A stretch of 64,000 nt of DNA from assembly GCA_965267435.1 (NCBI GenBank), contig OZ253960.1, forward strand, positions 1 to 64,000, read 5' to 3'. A program made the translations under genes and the position numbers. Numbering within the stretch: the stretch's first letter is position 1; each line of letters opens with the position of its first letter. This document shows, one piece after another, positions 49,127 to 57,837 of this stretch. Origin of the DNA: JAWPMT01 sp965267435. GTDB lineage: Bacteria > Bacteroidota > Bacteroidia > Cytophagales > Cyclobacteriaceae. The notes beneath the pieces are model-generated. The model searched no databases. It was given only the letters and a program-made list of their open reading frames with translations, and had not been told where the DNA came from.

Positions 49127-49239
49127 TTAACCGCCAGGACTCCCCATTAGCTATAATCAATTTCAGCACATTCTTCTTCGTACTATTATGATTATCCCAG
49201 CAGGTTTCCGGTTGGGATTTTTGATTTCTGCGCACCCGG

Positions 49240-50271
49240 TCAACCGGTATACAGCTGCGAATAATCAGGCTCTATGCTCTCGCCATAAGCAGTGATCCCG
49301 AAGGCTTTTACCACTTGCAGGATGTTTTTAATTTGCTCGGCGGAAAGTGTCTCTTTCCACTGGCTCAACTGCTGCTGAGGGTCTCTGTAATGCGCTGCAC
49401 TGCTTTTGTCAGTATTGACGGGTTTGAAAAATCCATCGAAAAAATCCGCCGGTGCTTCCAGGGAAAGAGCAGCGAACAACCGGCCCATTTCTGCTTCCTT
49501 GTCCAGGAGCAGTCGCTCATATGTCATCGTCACCCACCATCGGTCATTTTGAGAGTGGTGAGCAGTATGGAGAAAGTTGATACACCACTGTGCGGCCAGG
49601 GCTTCTTCCGGTGTCTTGACGCTTGTCAGGATTTCCGAATAGGGTTGATAGAACTCATGGTACCGAAAAGAAGAAGGTACACGAAACATCGGATCATCAA
49701 GGACCTTTCGGAAGACGAAAAATTTCAGCTGTGAAGCCACGACAGCACATGGGTGCCTTAAGAAGAGAACCGGAGTCATTTCGAGTTGCTGGCAGAGCCA
49801 GGGCAGGAAAAGATGGCCATTGTTGATCTTGTAGACAAACCGGTCTGCAGCTTTTAGGGCCTGCAGATCTGTTTCCTGTACTATTAAAGGATGCCATATC
49901 TGGCGCTGAAAGAGATCAATGAAAAACTGCCGGGCTTCTTCCCACTCGGCGTCCTCAGGGATAGGCTGGTAGAAGTAGAACCCAAGGTCATTCAAGCGAT
50001 GCAATTTTGGTTCCCACGAGGCAGGCATTGCATTGTTTGTTTGATAATAACCCATGTAAGTGGGATCATCGATTTTGGCAGTTCCAGGGATGCGTAGAAG
50101 CAGGTCCGTGAACCAGGTGCTTCCACCACGATCGAAAGCAAAGACTGGTATAGTGTTTTTTGCATGCGGTCGGAAGTCCGCAAACTGCCTCTTCGCCGGT
50201 CCAAGATATCGGACATTCATCCATTTGTGTGACAGTCTTGTCGAAATGGCATCCAGGGCTTTACTTATCAT
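49240..50271 (-). CDS. Sulfotransferase-like protein
   Basis: The protein has 343 residues. PVFAFDRGGSTWFTDLLLR (about 42-60) fits the PAPS 5'-phosphosulfate loop, and PVLFLRHPCAVVASQLKF (about 180-197) fits the 3'-phosphate site of cytosolic-type sulfotransferases. A helical C-terminus closes the fold. It would transfer sulfate from PAPS to a hydroxyl. The start overlaps the stop of the preceding glycosyltransferase-like gene by four bases, so both act together, most simply to build and then sulfate a surface saccharide. It is a different family member from the sulfotransferase at 25.7 kb. Confidence 0.8.
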   Translation of the reverse strand: MISKALDAISTRLSHKWMNVRYLGPAKRQFADFRPHAKNTIPVFAFDRGGSTWFTDLLLRIPGTAKIDDPTYMGYYQTNNAMPASWEPKLHRLNDLGFYFYQPIPEDAEWEEARQFFIDLFQRQIWHPLIVQETDLQALKAADRFVYKINNGHLFLPWLCQQLEMTPVLFLRHPCAVVASQLKFFVFRKVLDDPMFRVPSSFRYHEFYQPYSEILTSVKTPEEALAAQWCINFLHTAHHSQNDRWWVTMTYERLLLDKEAEMGRLFAALSLEAPADFFDGFFKPVNTDKSSAAHYRDPQQQLSQWKETLSAEQIKNILQVVKAFGITAYGESIEPDYSQLYTG

Positions 50272-51263
50272 CGTGAACGCTCATTTGATGTGCTGATTCG
50301 GAACTTGTGACGTTGGAATCTGAGGATCTCATAAAACCGCATCCAGGCGGGGCGATGGCGCAGGGGAGAGACAAGGTCTCTCCATTCATCCACGTTGTTA
50401 TCAATGACTGGATAGCGTTTCATTTCACTGTGCAGCTCCTGAAGTGTATGATAGTGCAATATGCGCACATCCTCCGGGTTCATTTTCGCAGCCGACTGTA
50501 GATCCGGGCGGACGGGTGCATTGTCATAGGGGTGAAGGAGCTTGATGCCATCGTCTCCCCATTTTGACATGGCTGCATAGCCCAAGGTCGATTCCTCAAG
50601 AAAGTAGAAGTTGAGTCCCTTGAGCTTGACAGACCTACGGTCGTGAAGAATCTGCTGGAGCTTTTCATGCCACAGAGTGAATATACCTGACTCGGCAAGG
50701 GTCAATATCACCCCGGTATTGAAGGCTTTTGCATGCGCTGCCGTTTTGGCTGGTCCATCGAGGTCGGGAAAGTGATCTTCCAGTAGTGACTTGCGCATAT
50801 CCTGATCGGGCAGTTGATAGAGGTAGTCCTCCATCCAGGGCCTCATGGCAATTTGCTGAGAGTGATTATCAAAAGCCAGCTGCAACGGTTGGCATATGAA
50901 GAGGTCAGAGTCCAGAAAAAGCAATTGTTGGTATTGGGCGCCATACTGCTGCTCAAAATGTGCCGCTACTGCCGGTTTGTTGGCAAGGGGGAAGAAATCC
51001 AGGCTGCTATTGAGTGGCTCATCGATGAATTCTACGCGGTGATGCTCGAAGTACTCCAGCGTACTCCTGCTGATCTGCGGTCCCCGGCGAGGACGATACG
51101 CGTACAGTGATTGGTCCTCTGGGATTCCTCCAAATTTTCGAAGTGTGTAGGTGAGGAGCTTCGCCTTATTCTCGAGTGGCCCCGCTTCGACAATAAAGAA
51201 AATCCCGGTTTCATTCATAGATACCGGAAAGGTATGCTCTTTCTCAAAACCGTCGAAACTCAT
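50268..51263 (-). CDS. GT-A-fold glycosyltransferase-like protein
   Basis: The 331-residue protein uses the ATG at 51263, preceded by GGGAG. The DxD-type nucleotide-sugar/metal motif lies in QLLFLDSDLFICQPL (about 112-126). It follows a putative acceptor or nucleotide region (GIFFIVEAGPLENKAKLLTY) and precedes KAFNTGVILTL, an element seen in glycogenin-like and type-8-like transferases. I cannot name the sugar. It is the first gene of a two-gene unit with the sulfotransferase and is divergent from the M20 amidohydrolase gene. Confidence 0.6.
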   Translation of the reverse strand: MSFDGFEKEHTFPVSMNETGIFFIVEAGPLENKAKLLTYTLRKFGGIPEDQSLYAYRPRRGPQISRSTLEYFEHHRVEFIDEPLNSSLDFFPLANKPAVAAHFEQQYGAQYQQLLFLDSDLFICQPLQLAFDNHSQQIAMRPWMEDYLYQLPDQDMRKSLLEDHFPDLDGPAKTAAHAKAFNTGVILTLAESGIFTLWHEKLQQILHDRRSVKLKGLNFYFLEESTLGYAAMSKWGDDGIKLLHPYDNAPVRPDLQSAAKMNPEDVRILHYHTLQELHSEMKRYPVIDNNVDEWRDLVSPLRHRPAWMRFYEILRFQRHKFRISTSNERSR

Positions 51264-51354
51264 AGTCGAAACTCCCGCTACAAACCATTTTTGATGGGGA
51301 TTATGGATAATCCTTTTGTTTGTAATGCATTAGTTTGCGTGGATAGAATAACCA

Positions 51355-52797
51355 ATGATGATGATGAAGCATTTGACGCAATCCTTTGCAGTCTATTTCC
51401 TGATCGGTACTTCCCTGGCTGTCGCGCAAAAGAAAGACAAGCAAGCCATGATCTCCGCCATGGATGCCCGTATGGACACTTATGGCAATATTGCCCAGCA
51501 GATCTGGGAATTTGCGGAGGTGGGCTATCAGGAGGTCCAAAGTTCTGTGCTCTTGCAACAGGAGTTGGAGAAGGAAGGGTTCAAGGTGGAGAAAGGTGTC
51601 GCGGACATCCCAACAGCATTTACGGCTACCTTCGGTGCAGGTGAACCCGTCATTGGTATTCTCGGCGAATTTGACGCCTTACCAGGCCTCAGTCAGCAGG
51701 CTGTACCCACGAAGGCTCCTGTTGTCGAGGGACAACCCGGACATGCCTGTGGACATCACTTATTTGGTACCGCCTCTTTAGCTGCAGCTGTGGCGCTGAA
51801 AGATTGGCTACAAGACAACAATCGACAGGGCACCATTCGCTACTACGGTACCCCTGCGGAAGAGGGTGGGTCTGGCAAAGTATACATGGTACGCGAAGGA
51901 CTTTTTGACGACGTAGACGCGGTGCTGCAGTGGCATCCCGGTGACAGGAATCAAACGGGGGTCAGCACATCTCTGGCCAATAAGACTGGCAAATTTCGAT
52001 TTTATGGCGTCGCATCACATGCGGCAGCGGCCCCTGAGCGTGGTAGGTCTGCCCTGGATGGTGTGGAGGCCATGAATGTAATGGTCAACATGATGCGAGA
52101 ACATACAACGGAAGGGTCGCGTATACACTATATCATCACCAGGGGTGGTACAGCCCCTAATGTGGTTCCAGACTTTGCCGAAGTGTATTACTACGTCCGA
52201 CACGGAAAGAATGAGGAGGTGCGTTCGATGTTCGATCGATTGATCCTCGCAGCACGGGGAGCGGCATTGGGTACTGAAACAAGGATGGAATACGAGGTGA
52301 TAAGTGGGGTGTATAGCCTGCTTCCCAATGAGGCGCTAACGAAAGTGATGTACGAGAATCTAATGCTGGTAGGAGGGGTGGAATATGATGGCGAAGAGCG
52401 GGACTTTGCAGAAAAGATCAGTGCATCCTTCGGGGACAGGGCCAGGGACCTGGAAACGGCGACCAAGATCGAGGCCATCTTCTATGGCGAAGGCAAGGGC
52501 TCCACTGATGTGGGCGATGTGAGCTGGAATGTACCTACTGTAGGTGTTCGAACAGCCACATGGGTGCCCGGCACTGCGGCGCACAGTTGGCAGGCCGTGG
52601 CGGCGGGAGGTACCACCATTGGTTGGAAAGGAATGATGGTGGCTGCGAAATCTATGGCGCTGACGGGCATGGATATGTTCCTGGATGGCAAGCTCCTCGA
52701 AGCGGCAAAAAAGGAATTTGAGGACAGACGTGGAGTGGATTTCAAGTACGAGCCACTTCTCGGAGACCGACCCCCCGCATTGGACTACAGGAATTAA
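51355..52797 (+). CDS. M20-family amidohydrolase/peptidase, secreted
   Basis: The protein has 480 residues and starts with four consecutive Met codons. A signal peptide ends near VAQ. The M20 metal motif GHACGHHLFG (about 127-136) and PAEEGGSGK (about 164-172) supply the expected zinc ligands. A dimerisation lid domain contains KFRFYGVASHAAAAPERGR. It resembles aminobenzoyl-glutamate or amino-acid amidohydrolases of the AbgB type. The role would be hydrolysis of N-acyl amino acids or small peptides in the periplasm. The gene after it starts seven bases beyond the stop and may be co-transcribed. Confidence 0.9.
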   Translation: MMMMKHLTQSFAVYFLIGTSLAVAQKKDKQAMISAMDARMDTYGNIAQQIWEFAEVGYQEVQSSVLLQQELEKEGFKVEKGVADIPTAFTATFGAGEPVIGILGEFDALPGLSQQAVPTKAPVVEGQPGHACGHHLFGTASLAAAVALKDWLQDNNRQGTIRYYGTPAEEGGSGKVYMVREGLFDDVDAVLQWHPGDRNQTGVSTSLANKTGKFRFYGVASHAAAAPERGRSALDGVEAMNVMVNMMREHTTEGSRIHYIITRGGTAPNVVPDFAEVYYYVRHGKNEEVRSMFDRLILAARGAALGTETRMEYEVISGVYSLLPNEALTKVMYENLMLVGGVEYDGEERDFAEKISASFGDRARDLETATKIEAIFYGEGKGSTDVGDVSWNVPTVGVRTATWVPGTAAHSWQAVAAGGTTIGWKGMMVAAKSMALTGMDMFLDGKLLEAAKKEFEDRRGVDFKYEPLLGDRPPALDYRN

Positions 52798-52803
52798 TAT
52801 AAG

Positions 52804-53487
52804 ATGATAACGATCGCCTATTCATATTTCTCTCTAAAGGACATGCACGCTCTTGCCGGGCAATTGGTGACAGTAGTTAATCAGGCCCATGGCGCTGATG
52901 GCGTCCTTCGCGCTGCTACCGAGCGTGTGGAGAAGCAAATGAAACTCACGCAACAGATGCTGGCGGCTTCGCCAGCAGTAGATATTACCTCAGCCCTCGC
53001 GGAGGCTGATCAGCAAAGAGACGATGGATTCATGGCCCTCCGAGATACAATCGCTGCCTGTCTGAGAAGGTTGAATCCAGATATAAGAAGGGCCGCCGAG
53101 CGCCTGTTTCCTGTGTTTGGTCGTAATGACGCCCAGCTCCACGTGCTTCCATACGGCGAGCAAACTGAAGCCATGAATAGGCTTTTTGCCGATCTGGAGA
53201 TAGATCAATTCAAGAAGGACATCGATACATTAGGAGTTACCGAGGCGCTGCAAGAATTGAAGGAGGCCCAGGCACATTTCGTCTATGTCTATGAGGTGAG
53301 CCTCAGCCCGGATTCGAAAGACGAGGAGGATGATATCCGGGCCAGAAGTGAACTCAAGGGAGCTTTGGAGGTACTGGTCAGCGTTTTGAACACACTCACG
53401 GCTTTGAACAAGGTAGAAGGCATTTCCAAAACAGCCGCCGAGATCACCAGACTCGTGGGGCAGGCGACGCGGGATGTGAAGGGGTGA
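52804..53487 (+). CDS. Helical protein of unknown function (DUF6261-like)
   Basis: The 227-residue protein starts close behind the M20 stop. No signal peptide or TM segment is seen. It is predicted mostly alpha-helical, with heptad-like stretches (VEKQMKLTQQML; LKGALEVLVSVLNTLTAL). It resembles the length and character of the Bacteroidota DUF6261 proteins, but I rely on memory of the family, so the link is weak. No function can be given. It lies between the M20 gene and a convergent acyltransferase. Confidence 0.55.
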   Translation: MITIAYSYFSLKDMHALAGQLVTVVNQAHGADGVLRAATERVEKQMKLTQQMLAASPAVDITSALAEADQQRDDGFMALRDTIAACLRRLNPDIRRAAERLFPVFGRNDAQLHVLPYGEQTEAMNRLFADLEIDQFKKDIDTLGVTEALQELKEAQAHFVYVYEVSLSPDSKDEEDDIRARSELKGALEVLVSVLNTLTALNKVEGISKTAAEITRLVGQATRDVKG

Positions 53488-53516
53488 TTTTTATAGATTA
53501 AATATTGCTTGCGAGC

Positions 53517-54347
53517 CTATTGCTCGGATCCCCCAAGCTCGAACACTTTCCCCCTTAGGAAATCCAACAGTGCCTGCTTACCGCCTTGCTCCTTGATCTC
53601 CTCCGGTGATATGGGCTCGCCCAAGGTTACGTTCACCTCTTTGCCGATTTTATTTCGCACCTCAAACATCAGGAAGCCGAGTCTTAGGGATTCGTGGATG
53701 TGGCTTGCAATTTGGAAGAGGAAGCTGTTGCGACCGTGGACGAACATGGGCAGGACTGTTGCCCCTGACTTCGATATCACATTGCTCGCAAAGCGCTTCC
53801 ACTCCAGGTCCTCTGCTTTCTTCCAGAGCTTGGGGGCCGTCGCCACACCTCCTGAAGGGAAGATCGCCAGGGCTTCGCCTCTCTTGAGCCGTTGGGTGGC
53901 GATGCGCTTTGTTTCGATGTTGATCTTTGCTGATTCCTTCGATTCTTCGAAAGAGATAGGCAGGAGAAATTCGTTGATCTTCTCATCGTGACCGCACAAG
54001 GCAATGTTCACGAGAATGGAGAATTTGGTCTGTATTTTGGACGTGATCTCAGCAAGGATGAGACCGTCCACCACGCCAAAGGGATGATTGGAGATGACAA
54101 CGACAGGTCCATCCGAATGCAGTCGTTCCAGTAACTCCTCGTTGTATTTCCGCCCGATTTTCAATTGGTCGAGTGCCAGTGACCAGGATTCATGGGGTTC
54201 ATATTCCATGTCCTGCATCTCCTCATAAAGCCGCTGAATGCGCCGGCGCCCCGAGAGTATCTCCACGGTGTTGATCACCAACCGTCGCAGAAAGGGGTCA
54301 TCCTCAGAAGTGTAGGTGAGCTTGCTGTATTTGCTACTGGCCGTCAA
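53517..54347 (-). CDS. Lysophospholipid acyltransferase-like (PlsC/LPLAT) protein
   Basis: The protein has 276 residues. VVVISNHPFGVVDGL (about 81-95) is the acyltransferase active-site element of the hemolysin-like LPLAT branch, where the acid residue lies five to six residues after His. ALAIFPSGGVATAPK (about 158-172) corresponds to the FPEG-type block III. It would transfer an acyl group from acyl-ACP or acyl-CoA to a lysolipid or ornithine-type lipid at the inner membrane. It is 12 bp downstream of the purine nucleoside phosphorylase gene in the same direction, so it is likely co-transcribed. Confidence 0.82.
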   Translation of the reverse strand: MTASSKYSKLTYTSEDDPFLRRLVINTVEILSGRRRIQRLYEEMQDMEYEPHESWSLALDQLKIGRKYNEELLERLHSDGPVVVISNHPFGVVDGLILAEITSKIQTKFSILVNIALCGHDEKINEFLLPISFEESKESAKINIETKRIATQRLKRGEALAIFPSGGVATAPKLWKKAEDLEWKRFASNVISKSGATVLPMFVHGRNSFLFQIASHIHESLRLGFLMFEVRNKIGKEVNVTLGEPISPEEIKEQGGKQALLDFLRGKVFELGGSEQ

Positions 54348-54359
54348 CTATTTTGTCGC

Positions 54360-55184
54360 TTAGCTTGCTGCTGTCAAAGTAAGCAAATATTCCTTGATCA
54401 GCACAACGAGGTCCCTTTCGGCTTCCTTCGCGGTGTCGAGAATATCCTGTATGTCAATGGGGTGAAGGTTATCGGGGTCACAATCGTCCGTCAGCACCGA
54501 AATAGCCGCTACAGGCAAACCCATTTGGTTTGCTGCGATCACCTCCGGTACCGTTGACATGCCCACTACGTCGGCCCCAATCTGGCGGAGGTAGCGATAC
54601 TCGGCCCTTGTCTCAAGGTTGGGGCCGGCCACAGCTGCATACACCCCGACATTCAGGCGGATGTTTGTATTCCGGGCGATCGCCAACAGGTCTTCGTTGA
54701 TCGAGGCATTGTACGGAGCACTCATATCAGTGAAGATGGGACCAAATGCCGGTGCCTCCTGGCCACGTAGTGGGTTGTCAGGTAGTAGGTTGATGTGATC
54801 TTCGATGAGCATCAGTTGTCCCTTGCTCCAACTCATGTTCATATTACCACCCGCATTGGAAATGAGCAGTTGGTCGATGCCGAGGTATTTCATTACCCGT
54901 ACCGGGAAGACAATTTGCCCCATGGTGTAGCCCTCGTAGTAATGAAATCTTCCTTGCATTACGAGGACTTTTACTGAGCCCAGCGACCCGTACAGCAGGC
55001 GTCCTTTATGAAATTCTACCGTCGCAGTGGGGAAATGGGGAATGTCGCCGTATTCGAGCGCAACTTCCACTGCAATTTCATCTGCGAGGGCGCCAAGGCC
55101 TGTGCCGAGAATGATGCCAACTGCGGGTGCATCAATGCCCTGCTCCTTTAAAAAGGCCGCTGTATTTTGTACTTCTTCTATCAA
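54360..55184 (-). CDS. punA: Purine-nucleoside phosphorylase
   Basis: The 274-residue protein matches the trimeric type-I PNP layout: GIILGTGLGALADEI (phosphate loop), FHKGRLLYG, GRFHYYEGYTMGQI, ISNAGGNMNMSW, YAAVAGPNLETRAEYRYL and VPEVIAANQMGLP. It cleaves inosine and guanosine with phosphate to the base and ribose-1-phosphate in purine salvage. It is the upstream gene of a pair with the acyltransferase and is divergent from the aspartic protease gene over 190 bp. The symbol is given by family resemblance. Confidence 0.92.
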   Translation of the reverse strand: MIEEVQNTAAFLKEQGIDAPAVGIILGTGLGALADEIAVEVALEYGDIPHFPTATVEFHKGRLLYGSLGSVKVLVMQGRFHYYEGYTMGQIVFPVRVMKYLGIDQLLISNAGGNMNMSWSKGQLMLIEDHINLLPDNPLRGQEAPAFGPIFTDMSAPYNASINEDLLAIARNTNIRLNVGVYAAVAGPNLETRAEYRYLRQIGADVVGMSTVPEVIAANQMGLPVAAISVLTDDCDPDNLHPIDIQDILDTAKEAERDLVVLIKEYLLTLTAAS

Positions 55185-55374
55185 CGTTTTGATCGGCTTT
55201 ATATGTGGGTAGAAAAGTCAAATATCCACAGAATAATGCGCTTTCATCGAATAATTCTGTACGCTTAACCGGCAATTCCTGACTTTCATCCAATACACCT
55301 CCGGAGCCATGGCCTCATGCCTCAAGAATTCGTAAATTCACAGAGAAATTCAATTAACCGTCAAGTAATCAATT

Positions 55375-56544
55375 ATGAGAAATCTCCTTGTCGCCATCGG
55401 GTGCATTTTAGCCACCGCAGCAGTAGCACAGCCGCCACAAGCTGTTGGAAACTTCGAATTGTATGGAGACCATATCTTCTTCCAACTCAGTGTGGATGGC
55501 TCTGAGCCCCTGGACTTTATCTTTGATACCGGGGATGGACTGACGGTCATAGATTGGGACGTAGCCCAGTCATTGGACCTGGTTCCTGATCATGAGGAAG
55601 TGGTTACATCTGCGCAGGGCCGGATATCAGGAAAGCTTATCAAGCACAACCGGTTGGAGTTTGGTGGGATCACACTGGCAAGCAACATCAAGGTGTACAC
55701 TACCGATCTGGAGCACCTGGAGATCAGCATTGGCCGCAATATCGATGGTATCATCGGCCATGACCTTCTGCACCACCACAATGTCTACCTCAACTACGAC
55801 ACGAAAACGCTTGAGGTCTACGGTGATGAGTTCCCCAAGCGGGGACAGGAGGTAGCCTTCAAGCTTCATGCGAGCATACCTACCATCGAGGCGGAGGTCG
55901 TTCTCAACAACAATGAGACTTTGAAAGGAGACTTCTTCATCAATACTGGCGCAGGGACAACCCTGGATTTCAATACATATTTTGCCAACACCAACGACGT
56001 CATCAACAAAACGGGCGATCATTATTTCTACTTCGTCAAGGATATTGGACAGGAAGAAACGAAGCATTACGAGGGGAGGATTTCAGCCTTGACTTTAGGT
56101 GATTTCAGTTTCGAGAATTTGCCCATCGGCATCAGTCAGACGGCTTCTGGAATTCAGGGAGATAAGAAGATCGCGGGTATTATCGGTAACAGGGTCCTGA
56201 GTCGTTTCAATATCATGTTTGACTACGACCATGGCAAAATGTACCTCACAGAGAACAGTAGGTCTGAAAATGAATTCCCTATCAATTGCAGTGGAATTGA
56301 CGTACAGCTGAGTGAAGATCTGTCTGCTGTTCTCATTCATCAGGTAATAGAGGGCAGCGCAGCAGCCAAGGCTGGCGTCAGAGTGGACGACGCTTTGCTG
56401 ATGATCAACGGCCAGTCCGTGGACGACATGACATTGGTTGACATTAAAAAGATCCTTCGCAAGTCCGGAGAGACCGTGAATCTCATGATCGATCAGGATG
56501 GGAGAGAAAAGAAGGTTAAGTTGAAATTGAAAGCCTTGCTGTAA
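55375..56544 (+). CDS. Secreted retropepsin-like aspartic protease with PDZ domain
   Basis: The protein has 389 residues. The signal peptide ends at AVAQ. Two aspartic-protease lobes follow. The first has FIFDTGDGLTVID (DTG at about 51-53) with a GRNIDGIIGHDLL flap partner. The second has FFINTGAGTTLDF, where the catalytic Asp is replaced by Asn, and IAGIIGNRVLSRF. A PDZ domain occupies about 300-389 (EGSAAAKAGVRVDDALLMING). Such proteins of Bacteroidota are envelope proteases. With one Asp missing, activity would need dimerisation or may be lost. It is monocistronic with a terminator downstream. Confidence 0.85.
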   Translation: MRNLLVAIGCILATAAVAQPPQAVGNFELYGDHIFFQLSVDGSEPLDFIFDTGDGLTVIDWDVAQSLDLVPDHEEVVTSAQGRISGKLIKHNRLEFGGITLASNIKVYTTDLEHLEISIGRNIDGIIGHDLLHHHNVYLNYDTKTLEVYGDEFPKRGQEVAFKLHASIPTIEAEVVLNNNETLKGDFFINTGAGTTLDFNTYFANTNDVINKTGDHYFYFVKDIGQEETKHYEGRISALTLGDFSFENLPIGISQTASGIQGDKKIAGIIGNRVLSRFNIMFDYDHGKMYLTENSRSENEFPINCSGIDVQLSEDLSAVLIHQVIEGSAAAKAGVRVDDALLMINGQSVDDMTLVDIKKILRKSGETVNLMIDQDGREKKVKLKLKALL

Positions 56545-56570
56545 GGCCCCCATCAAAGAAGAGTTTGCAG

Positions 56571-56604
56571 GAAGCCACTAATCACTAGTGGCTTCTGTCT
56601 TTTT
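56571..56604 (+). terminator. Terminator of the aspartic protease gene
   Basis: A perfect 10-bp stem (GAAGCCACTA/TAGTGGCTTC) with an ATCAC loop is followed by CTTTTT. It overlaps the 3' end and stop codon of the convergent aminotransferase gene. Confidence 0.75.
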
Positions 56605-57837
56605 AGGGGAGTCGATGGCAGCAAGAATCATATCGCAGGCCATTTCTATTTGTTCGTTAGTAATGATCAGTGGCGGCGCGATACGCATTGAGCGATCGTT
56701 GAAGAGGAACCAGTCGGTGATCACCCCGCGATCGATAGCTGCGTCGATGATCGGCTTCACGACTTCAAAAGACTCGAACTCTACGGCCATCATCAGGCCT
56801 TTGCTTCTGATCTCCTTGATTTTTGGATGCTTCAACTTTTGGTGGAAAAGTGTCTCTTTTTCCGTGACCGCGGTCATAAGACCTTCTTCATGAATGACCT
56901 CGATGGTGGCGAGCGAGGCCGCTGCACTGACGGGATGACCCCCAAAGGTGGTGATGTGCCCAAGGACCGGATCGTTTTTCAAAACTCCCATGACTTCCTG
57001 TGAACTGATGAAGCACCCGATAGGCATTCCTCCACCCATGCCTTTGGCGCTCACGAGGATATCCGGTTGGATCCCGTAGTGTTCGAAGGCCCAAAACTTA
57101 CCGGTCCGACCAAAGCCGCATTGTATTTCGTCAAGAATAAGGAGCGTACCCGTTTCGGTGCACTTTCGTTGCAGACGCTGTAAGTAATCACTACTGGCCT
57201 GCACTACCCCGGCTTCACCTTGCACCGTCTCAATAAGTACCGCGGCCACTTGTCCGTCGATCCGCTCCAGGTCATCGATATCCCCATGCCTTATGCGTTC
57301 GAAGCCAGGAACAAGTGGCCTGAAATTTTGCTTGAAGCTTTCATCACCACTTGCAGAGAGAGCCCCATGGGATGAGCCATGATAGGCGTCGTAGCACGAT
57401 AAGATCTTTGGCCGGCCCGTATAGCGCTTCGCGAGTTTTATTGCCCCCTCGACCGCCTCACTTCCGGAGTTCAGAAGATAGACATTGTCCAAAGGGGAGG
57501 GCAGTGTCTTGCTAAGTGCCTCGGCCAGCTTTACTTGCGGAGATTGGATGTACTCACCATACACCATCAGGTGCATGTATCGGTCCAGCTGGTCCTTGGC
57601 GGCCTGCACGACCTTGGGGTGGCGATGCCCCACATTGGACACGCCGATGCCCGAGATCAGGTCAATGTACTGTCGGTCGCCGCCGTAAAGAAAAACACCT
57701 TCCGCCCGCTCGATTTCCAACGACAGTGGAAAATCCGAGGTCTGCGCAAGGTGTCTTTGAAAGAGTTGTCGGTTGGTCAGAATAGCCTCCGCGTTATTAT
57801 CCTTTTCGGCTGATGGCCTTTTTGGCAGCCTCCACAA
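56578..57837 (-). CDS. Class III PLP-dependent aminotransferase
   Basis: The frame gives 419 residues from the ATG at 57837, but this start overlaps the transketolase gene by 41 bp. The natural N-terminus of homologs I remember, MLTNRxLF, falls at an ATT codon at 57781-57783 (encoding ILTNRQLF), just after GCGGAGG. The real start is therefore uncertain. Motifs include YLLNSGSEAVEGAIKLAKRY, the pyridoxal lysine in DILVSAKGMGGGMPIG, TLLILDEIQCGFGRTG and ITTFGGHPVSAAASLA. The enzyme belongs with ornithine/acetylornithine and related omega-aminotransferases. It is the last gene after the two transketolase genes. Confidence 0.9.
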   Translation of the reverse strand: MWRLPKRPSAEKDNNAEAILTNRQLFQRHLAQTSDFPLSLEIERAEGVFLYGGDRQYIDLISGIGVSNVGHRHPKVVQAAKDQLDRYMHLMVYGEYIQSPQVKLAEALSKTLPSPLDNVYLLNSGSEAVEGAIKLAKRYTGRPKILSCYDAYHGSSHGALSASGDESFKQNFRPLVPGFERIRHGDIDDLERIDGQVAAVLIETVQGEAGVVQASSDYLQRLQRKCTETGTLLILDEIQCGFGRTGKFWAFEHYGIQPDILVSAKGMGGGMPIGCFISSQEVMGVLKNDPVLGHITTFGGHPVSAAASLATIEVIHEEGLMTAVTEKETLFHQKLKHPKIKEIRSKGLMMAVEFESFEVVKPIIDAAIDRGVITDWFLFNDRSMRIAPPLIITNEQIEMACDMILAAIDSPKKTEATSD

